From an uncultured Butyrivibrio sp. (GTDB lineage Bacteria; Bacillota; Clostridia; Lachnospirales; Lachnospiraceae): a stretch of DNA of 9,145 nt. The stretch spans positions 22,898-32,042 of the forward strand of contig CAJTON010000032.1 of the NCBI GenBank assembly GCA_910577605.1, given 5' to 3'. The notes below the pieces were generated by a model. That model was not told the origin of the DNA and did not search any database. It worked only from the letters and a program-made list of their open reading frames with translations. Numbering within the stretch: the first letter of the stretch is position 1; every line of letters starts with the position of its first letter. Both the position numbers and the translations under genes were made by a program. Below, in pieces: positions 1 through 3,958 of this stretch.

Positions 1-188
1 TCAATGTTCATGGTGTTGACCTTTGCAACCTTGGTGCCTTCAAACATCCTCTCAACAGCTTCTTTGATCTGAGTCTTATTCGCTTCGGGATGAACAAGGA
101 AAGTGTATTTCTTATTGCCCATATCCTCCATACTTCTCTCGGTAATAACCGGCTTAAGGATTACGTCATAATACTGTATATTTGCCAT
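1..188 (-). CDS. rplW: 50S ribosomal protein L23, 5' part (truncated by window edge)
   Basis: This is the N-terminal 62 codons of L23; the gene continues past the left edge, where roughly 35 more residues would be expected from the family's usual 95-100. The protein begins MANIQYYDVILKPVITERS, which carries the family's conserved 'I-KPVITE(R/K)S' opening, followed by the MGNKKYTFLVHPEANKTQI strand and 'IKEAVERMFEG-KVAKVNT'. L23 binds 23S rRNA domain III at the tunnel exit and docks trigger factor and SRP. The ATG at 188-186 shares its A with the TAA stop of rplD (TAATG arrangement), so translation is probably coupled to L4. The order S10-L3-L4-L23 is the standard S10 operon order. Confidence 0.96.
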   Translation of the reverse strand, partial: MANIQYYDVILKPVITERSMEDMGNKKYTFLVHPEANKTQIKEAVERMFEGTKVAKVNTMNI

Positions 189-808
189 TATGCATACACC
201 TCCTCAATAGCTGCCACCGCGTCCTTGGTAACAATAACCTTGTCATATTTAAGAATGTCATAAACATTGATAGTGTTGGTAAGCGCGGTCTTTACATCGG
301 GTATATTTCTTGCCGACATAACAACATTGCTGTCGTTATCGTTAAGAACCACCAAAGCCTTATCGACTTTAAGGTTGTCAAGAACCTTTACCATCTGCTT
401 CGTCTTAACGCCGTCAAACTTGAGGCTGTCAAGAACGATAAATTTATCCTCTGCCACCCTTGAGGTAAGAGCGGATTTAAGAGCAAGATTTTTCTCTTTC
501 TTGTTCATCTTGAAAGAATAATCTCTGGGCTTCGGGGCAAATACAACGCCGCCGCCTGTCCACTGGGGCGCTCTTGTCGAACCCTGGCGGGCATGACCCG
601 TTCCCTTCTGTCTCCAGGGCTTTCTTCCGCCGCCGCTGACTTCCGAACGAGTCTTGGCGCTCTGTGTGCCCTGTCTTTTATTGGCAAGCTGGCTTACGAC
701 TGCCATATGCACGAGATGTTCGTTGACTTCAACACCGAATACCGCGTCGTTAAGCTCCATGTCGCCGACTTTCTTGCCTTCAATATTGTAAACAGATACC
801 TTTGCCAT
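188..808 (-). CDS. rplD: 50S ribosomal protein L4
   Basis: L4 (206 aa; E. coli 201) is an early-assembly 23S rRNA-binding protein. Its extended loop lines the peptide exit tunnel, and in many bacteria it represses its own operon. The loop is clear at about residues 44-85: 'TRSEVSGGGRKPWRQKGTG' then 'HARQGSTRAPQWTGGG', followed by 'KPRDYSFKMNKKEK', all family hallmarks. The KGTGHARQ tip is the region where macrolide-resistance changes occur in other species; nothing unusual is seen here. The start ATG (808-806) has AAGGAGG 9 nt upstream (818-824). It follows rplC by 29 nt and overlaps the rplW start by one base. Given the structured rpsJ leader upstream, this protein is the natural candidate for an autogenous regulator of that leader (inference). 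Confidence 0.98.
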   Translation of the reverse strand: MAKVSVYNIEGKKVGDMELNDAVFGVEVNEHLVHMAVVSQLANKRQGTQSAKTRSEVSGGGRKPWRQKGTGHARQGSTRAPQWTGGGVVFAPKPRDYSFKMNKKEKNLALKSALTSRVAEDKFIVLDSLKFDGVKTKQMVKVLDNLKVDKALVVLNDNDSNVVMSARNIPDVKTALTNTINVYDILKYDKVIVTKDAVAAIEEVYA

Positions 809-837
809 CTGTGTGTTCCTCCTTCCTGAAAATCAGC

Positions 838-1521
838 TTACTTCGCCGACTTTACCGTCTCTTTTAATGTTACTAATGATTTCTTGGGGCCGGGAACCGC
901 TCCCTTTACAAGAATCAGATTATTATCAACATCTACCTTAACGACTTCAAGATTCTGAACCGTTATCTTCTTCGCTCCCATGTGTCCGGGCATTCCCTTG
1001 CCCTTAAATACACGGCTGGGGTTGGAGGAAGCGCCGTTGGAACCCTGATGGCGGTGGAACTTGGAACCGTGCGCCATAGGTCCTCTGGACTGTCCCAATC
1101 TCTTGATCGCGCCCTGGAAACCTTTTCCTTTGGAAACAGCGGACGCGTCTATCTTATCGCCTGCCGCAAAAATGTCAGCCTTGATCTCGTCTTTAACGGA
1201 ATATTCTTCAGCGTTCTCAAATCTGAACTCTCTTACATATCTCTTGTAAGCAACGCCTGCCTTGTCAAAATGGCCTTTCTCAGCCTTTGTAAGACCATGT
1301 CTGTTTCTGATTTCCTTCTTGCCGTTCTTATCCACATTGACGATCTTTTCCTTCTTGTCAATATAGCCTACCTGTACGGCAGCATAACCGTCGTTCTCAA
1401 CAGTCTTGACCTGCGTTACTACACAGGGACCTGCCTGCAATACGGTTACGGGAACAAGCACGCCTTCGTCGTTGAAGATCTGTGTCATTCCTACCTTAGT
1501 AGCCAAAATTGCTTTCTTCAT
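838..1521 (-). CDS. rplC: 50S ribosomal protein L3
   Basis: L3 (227 aa, slightly longer than the usual ~210) is one of the first proteins to assemble on 23S rRNA and reaches the peptidyl transferase centre. The start 'MKKAILATKVGMTQIFNDEG' matches the family's 'K-GMT-(I/V)F-E-G' opening. The central 'SKGKGFQGAIKRLGQSRGP' and the finger 'SNGASSNPSRVFKGKGMPGH' followed by MG are the expected conserved blocks. The C-terminus has 'VKGAVPGPKKSLVTLKE', the typical 'GAVPG-N/K' turn. The ATG at 1521-1519 is preceded by AGGAGG at 1531-1536 with a 9-nt spacer. It lies in the S10 operon, but the gap from rpsJ is 151 nt, long for this operon, and contains a hairpin close to the ribosome site. Confidence 0.98.
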   Translation of the reverse strand: MKKAILATKVGMTQIFNDEGVLVPVTVLQAGPCVVTQVKTVENDGYAAVQVGYIDKKEKIVNVDKNGKKEIRNRHGLTKAEKGHFDKAGVAYKRYVREFRFENAEEYSVKDEIKADIFAAGDKIDASAVSKGKGFQGAIKRLGQSRGPMAHGSKFHRHQGSNGASSNPSRVFKGKGMPGHMGAKKITVQNLEVVKVDVDNNLILVKGAVPGPKKSLVTLKETVKSAK

Positions 1522-1551
1522 TAATTAATACCTCCTGTTTAATCTACAGCG

Positions 1552-1570
1552 GTTCTCATCTTGTGAGAAC
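1552..1570 (-). promoter_or_regulatory. hairpin in the rpsJ-rplC intergenic gap
   Basis: A perfect 7-bp stem (GTTCTCA/TGAGAAC) with a 5-nt loop sits 15 nt upstream of the rplC ribosome site. It is not followed by a U-tract on the minus strand, so it is not an obvious terminator. The left arm can instead pair with an upstream GGTTC (1596-1600), giving an alternative fold. A role as an RNA processing, stability or translational control element for rplC is possible but unproven. Confidence 0.5.
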
Positions 1571-1672
1571 ATCCTAGAACAGTCAAATATAAGTGGAACC
1601 CTTTTTATTAAAAAATGTTGCTTCTATATTAAACCCTTCAGGACTTTCTGATCTGGTAATACGACCGATGAA

Positions 1673-1990
1673 TTACTTATTCTTCATCTTAATGTCGATG
1701 TACACACCTGCCGGCATCTCTAATCTTGAGAGCGCGTCGACAGTTTTCTGTGTGGGAGTAATGATATCGACGAGTCTCTTGTGAGTTCTCTGCTCGAACT
1801 GCTCTCTTGAATCCTTATACTTATGAACAGCTCTGAGGATGGTAACAACCTCCTTCTTGGTGGGAAGGGGTACCGGTCCGCTCACCTGAGATCCTGTTTT
1901 CTTAACAGTCTCGATAATTTTCTTCGCCGACTGATCAACCAGCTTGTGATCGTAAGCTTTAAGTGTGATTCTCATTACTTGACTTGCCAT
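1673..1990 (-). CDS. rpsJ: 30S ribosomal protein S10 (NusE)
   Basis: S10 (105 aa, normal length ~102-105) is a component of the 30S head and, as NusE, part of the NusB-dependent antitermination complex and the NusG bridge to RNA polymerase. 'MRITLKAYDHKLVDQSAKKI' is the diagnostic N-terminal block. It is followed by 'SGPVPLPTKKEVVTILRAVH', the long beta-hairpin loop (about residues 37-56), and 'REQFEQRTHKRLVDI', then 'MPAGVYIDIK'. The chosen ATG (1990-1988) gives MASQVMRITL and has AAGGAGG at 2002-2008, 11 nt upstream. The frame stays open upstream to a GTG at 2245, which would give a 190-aa protein, but that extension falls in the structured leader, has no family similarity and should not be annotated. 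First gene of the S10 operon. Confidence 0.98.
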   Translation of the reverse strand: MASQVMRITLKAYDHKLVDQSAKKIIETVKKTGSQVSGPVPLPTKKEVVTILRAVHKYKDSREQFEQRTHKRLVDIITPTQKTVDALSRLEMPAGVYIDIKMKNK

Positions 1991-2271
1991 AAAAAAAGCC
2001 GCCTCCTTTTCGTACTTATAAACTGATACGTCGTTATCTCGTATCTCAGTACAACAAGTGGTGACTGTACACATCCCCGTGTGTGTCGCGTTTCTTAATA
2101 AGAAAAAGAAGTAATGCCTTCTGCCGCAACCGTTCACGGTCATCTCTGCATACCGCAGATAGTTAATTGTACAGTGACTTGTCGTCAGTTTCCTAACTTG
2201 ACATTCGCTCCACGGAAAACCTGCCACTTGGGGCAGCAACCTCACGCTTCATCGCTATCAATGTCACAGCG
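1991..2271 (-). promoter_or_regulatory. structured 5' leader of the S10 operon mRNA
   Basis: From the predicted transcription start near 2271 to the rpsJ start is about 280 nt without a convincing gene. By eye it folds well. A long-range helix pairs 2168-2175 with 2064-2071 (8 bp, ACTGTACA/TGTACAGT) and 2177-2182 with 2054-2059 (6 bp, ACAAGT/ACTTGT). It encloses small hairpins at 2142-2160, 2129-2140 (ACCG-TGAA-CGGT), 2107-2122 and 2091-2105. Upstream are hairpins at 2221-2236 (CTGCC/GGCAG) and 2184-2197 (GUUAG-GAAA-CUGAC, a GNRA loop), plus a 7-bp pairing of 2260-2266 with 2199-2205. A 9-bp bulged hairpin at 2022-2050 lies just before the ribosome site. In E. coli the S10 leader mediates L4 autogenous control; an analogous role here is inference. 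Confidence 0.7.
2102..2122 (-). terminator. possible attenuator hairpin inside the rpsJ leader
   Basis: The minus strand reads AGAAG, a 6-nt loop, CTTCT, then TTTTC, so a 5-bp stem runs straight into a five-base U-tract (the last stem U included). It is weak by thermodynamics but placed within the leader much as the L4-responsive termination site is in enterobacterial S10 leaders. It would need a stabilising protein or pausing to act. Could also be chance. Confidence 0.3.
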
Positions 2272-2277
2272 TGTATA

Positions 2278-2306
2278 AGTGTACCTTATAAGCGGGAAAA
2301 AGTCAA
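2278..2306 (-). promoter_or_regulatory. S10 operon promoter (sigma-A type)
   Basis: The minus strand has TTGACT (2301-2306), a 17-nt spacer, then TACACT (2278-2283). The -35 matches consensus at five of six positions and the -10 at four of six. Transcription would begin near 2271-2274. The -35 element overlaps the 3' arm of the terminator-like hairpin that follows the flavin reductase-rubredoxin gene. Confidence 0.8.
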
Positions 2307-2325
2307 TACGAATGTATTGTTTTTT
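2297..2325 (-). terminator. terminator after the flavin reductase-rubredoxin gene (possibly bidirectional)
   Basis: A perfect 6-bp stem CAATAC/GTATTG (2304-2309 and 2314-2319) with a 4-nt loop is flanked by six A on one side and ACTTTTT on the other when read on the minus strand. On the plus strand the same hairpin runs directly into TTTTTT. The stem is AT-rich and modest, so termination may be leaky. It begins 42 nt after the stop codon at 2367, and there is no other hairpin plus T-tract in that gap. Confidence 0.5.
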
Positions 2326-2366
2326 CTCAGATACAATCCGTACTGACTCCTGCCGCCAATCATTTT

Positions 2367-2972
2367 TTACTCTATCGGCTTAAAATCCGATGCCGGATGC
2401 TTGCACCAAGGGCAGATAAAATCGTCCGGCAGCGTTTCGCCTTCATATATATATCCGCATACCGTACAAATAAAACCTTTTTTCTTATCCGCAGGCGCTG
2501 GCTTTGCCTTGATATTCGCCTGATAATACGCGTATGTTACGGAAGGATCGTCCGAAAATACCGTTCCGTCGGTAACGTCGGCAAGGAAAAGAGTATGCGT
2601 ACCCAGATCCGTCGCCGAAACCACCTTCGCCGATAAAAACGCGTTTGTTTCTTCCATAATATATATAATACCGTTGCCGGAGCGCTCAAATTCCACCGCC
2701 TCGGTCTTGTCCGTATCGCGCCCGCTCTGGAAACCCCAGTGTTTATATGTGTCAAACTTTGATTTCTCGGTGAGTATGGAAACGTTGAATTCACCGGTGC
2801 GCGCGATCATATCGTGCGTATAGTTCTGCTTATTCACCGCAACGATTATCCTGTTGGGGTTTGTTGTCACCTGAGTAACCGTGTTGACTATACATCCGTT
2901 ATCCTTGCCGTCTTCTTTGGCGGTCAGGATAAAAAGGCCGTAGGTAAGCTTATACATCGCTTTGTCATCCAT
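2367..2972 (-). CDS. flavin reductase-rubredoxin fusion (Hrb-like, high-molecular-weight rubredoxin)
   Basis: The 201-aa protein has two parts. Residues 1-155 are a flavin reductase-like FMN-binding split barrel: 'MYKLTYGLFILTAKEDGK', then 'IVNTVTQVTTNPNRIIVAVN', 'NVSILTE' and 'LFLADVTDGTV' match the flavoredoxin/flavin reductase family. Residues 166-201 are a rubredoxin-type iron site with Cys169, Cys172, Cys187 and Cys190 (CTVCGYIYEG, then DDFICPWC). A Lys-rich, Pro/Ala linker joins them. Fusions of this kind (Hrb of Moorella) pass electrons from NADH through flavin and rubredoxin to FprA-type flavodiiron NO/O2 reductases or peroxide-reducing proteins, and that role is inferred here; no such partner is in the window. 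The ATG at 2972 has AAGGAGG 8 nt upstream. It is monocistronic and cytoplasmic, with no signal peptide, and divergent from the methyltransferase gene through an overlapping promoter pair. Confidence 0.92.
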   Translation of the reverse strand: MDDKAMYKLTYGLFILTAKEDGKDNGCIVNTVTQVTTNPNRIIVAVNKQNYTHDMIARTGEFNVSILTEKSKFDTYKHWGFQSGRDTDKTEAVEFERSGNGIIYIMEETNAFLSAKVVSATDLGTHTLFLADVTDGTVFSDDPSVTYAYYQANIKAKPAPADKKKGFICTVCGYIYEGETLPDDFICPWCKHPASDFKPIE

Positions 2973-3016
2973 CTTTTGAACCTCCTTGATATTCTGCTAT
3001 TATTGACATTATTGCT

Positions 3017-3045
3017 TTGACTAAATCAGTTATTACAAGTATAAT
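3017..3045 (+). promoter_or_regulatory. promoter of the methyltransferase gene
   Basis: TTGACT (3017-3022), a 17-nt spacer and a perfect TATAAT (3040-3045) form a near-consensus sigma-A promoter on the plus strand. The start point would be about 3052. This places the in-frame TTG at 3017 inside the -35 box, so the gene cannot start there. It overlaps the oppositely facing promoter at 3032-3060. Confidence 0.85.
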
Positions 3046-3060
3046 ATTTCTTAAAGACAA
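3032..3060 (-). promoter_or_regulatory. promoter of the flavin reductase-rubredoxin gene
   Basis: On the minus strand TTGTCT (3055-3060), a 17-nt spacer and TGTAAT (3032-3037) match the -35 at four of six and the -10 at five of six positions. The start point would be near 3025, about 53 nt before the ATG. Its spacer contains the -10 box of the plus-strand promoter. Confidence 0.65.
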
Positions 3061-3085
3061 AAGCAACAGGAGAATGCAAGCGAAT

Positions 3086-3949
3086 ATGTGGACTGCGTAT
3101 AATTGGAAGGATTATGAGGTTTTGGACGCCTCTTCGGGAGAAAAGCTTGAACGGTGGGGAGATTATATACTTGTGCGCCCCGACCCTCAGGTTATCTGGA
3201 GTACGCCAAAAAAGAACCCTTGCTGGCGGCAGAAAAACGGTCATTATCACCGCAGCAGCAAAGGCGGCGGCGAATGGGAATTTTTTGATCTTCCCGACCA
3301 GTGGCAGATAAGCTACAAAACCCTTGTTTTCAATCTCAAGCCCTTTTCCTTTAAGCATACCGGGCTTTTCCCGGAGCAGGCTGTCAACTGGGACTGGATG
3401 GACGGTAAGATAAGGGGCGCGAAGCGTCCCGTAAAAGTGCTGAATCTTTTTGCCTATACAGGCGGAGCCACGCTGGCCGCCGCTGCCGCCGGTGCCTCGG
3501 TGACACATGTGGACGCCTCAAAGGGCATGGTCGGCTGGGCAAAAGAAAACGCCGCCGCCTCAAACCTCTCCGACGCTCCGGTGCGCTGGCTCGTGGACGA
3601 CTGCGTAAAATTCGTTGAACGCGAGCTTCGACGGGGCAGCAGATACGACGGCATCATCATGGACCCTCCCTCCTACGGAAGAGGTCCAAAGGGAGAAATA
3701 TGGAAAATAGAGGACGCCGTGTATCCGCTTATCTGTCTGTGCGAAAAGCTTCTCTCCGACGCCCCCTTGTTTTTCCTTGTAAATTCATACACCACGGGAC
3801 TTGCGCCCGCGGTCCTTACCTATATGATAAGCAGCGCGCTCTGCCCCGCTCACGGCGGATATGCCGAATCCTCGGAAATCGGGCTTCCCGTTTCCGAAAG
3901 CGGTCTTATACTTCCGTGTGGGGCAAGCGGCAGGTGGCAGGCAGATTAA
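3086..3949 (+). CDS. class I SAM-dependent methyltransferase, RlmI/COG1092-like
   Basis: The 287-aa protein has an N-terminal beta-rich part (about 1-110; 'WKDYEVLDASSGEKLERWGD', 'ILVRPDPQVIW', 'HTGLFPEQAVNWDWM') and a C-terminal Rossmann methyltransferase fold. Motif I is VLNLFAYTGG (118-127), the ribose-binding acid is in HVDAS (Asp143) and motif IV is MDPPSYGRG (192-200). These resemble the catalytic domains of the 23S rRNA methyltransferases RlmI and RlmL/K, but no PUA or THUMP domain is present, so the substrate (rRNA is likely) is inferred. The start is set at the ATG at 3086, because MWTAYNWKDYEVLD agrees with my recollection of clostridial homologues. An AGGAG lies at 3068-3072, 13 nt away; the alternative ATG at 3074 is only one base from it. 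The gene is transcribed alone and converges on the CotH gene, sharing a 4-bp stop overlap. Confidence 0.9.
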   Translation: MWTAYNWKDYEVLDASSGEKLERWGDYILVRPDPQVIWSTPKKNPCWRQKNGHYHRSSKGGGEWEFFDLPDQWQISYKTLVFNLKPFSFKHTGLFPEQAVNWDWMDGKIRGAKRPVKVLNLFAYTGGATLAAAAAGASVTHVDASKGMVGWAKENAAASNLSDAPVRWLVDDCVKFVERELRRGSRYDGIIMDPPSYGRGPKGEIWKIEDAVYPLICLCEKLLSDAPLFFLVNSYTTGLAPAVLTYMISSALCPAHGGYAESSEIGLPVSESGLILPCGASGRWQAD

Positions 3950-3958
3950 TACTGCCTG
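3938..3958. repeat. inverted repeat enclosing two overlapping stop codons
   Basis: CAGGCAG (3938-3944) and CTGCCTG (3952-3958) form a perfect 7-bp stem with a 7-nt loop, ATTAATA. The loop contains the TAA of the plus-strand methyltransferase (3947-3949) and the TAA of the minus-strand CotH gene (3946-3948 on this strand). No T-tract follows on either side, so it is at best an atypical bidirectional terminator or an RNA 3'-end stabiliser. Confidence 0.6.

Noticed and set aside
1558..1586. Internal promoter before rplC (TTGACT at 1581-1586)
   Set aside because: The hexamer at a 17-nt spacing is CAAGAT, only three of six matches, and lies within the hairpin loop and arm.
1991..2245. N-terminal extension of S10 giving a 190-aa protein from a GTG at 2245
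   Set aside because: The extra 85 residues have no resemblance to S10, lie in the structured leader, and a strong ribosome site precedes the ATG at 1990.
2198..2257. A 19-codon leader peptide reading frame (ATG at about 2257, stop TAG near 2198) in the rpsJ leader
   Set aside because: No ribosome binding site precedes the ATG and there is no runs-of-one-amino-acid pattern expected of an attenuation peptide.
3003..3008. A perfect TTGACA on the plus strand as a second -35 for the methyltransferase
   Set aside because: No -10-like hexamer lies 16-18 nt downstream (TCAGTT at 17).
3017..3085. Earlier starts for the methyltransferase (TTG at 3017 or ATG at 3074)
   Set aside because: TTG 3017 is inside the -35 box, upstream of the expected transcript start. 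ATG 3074 has its AGGAG only one base away. ATG 3086 fits the family N-terminus better, though its ribosome site is 13 nt away.
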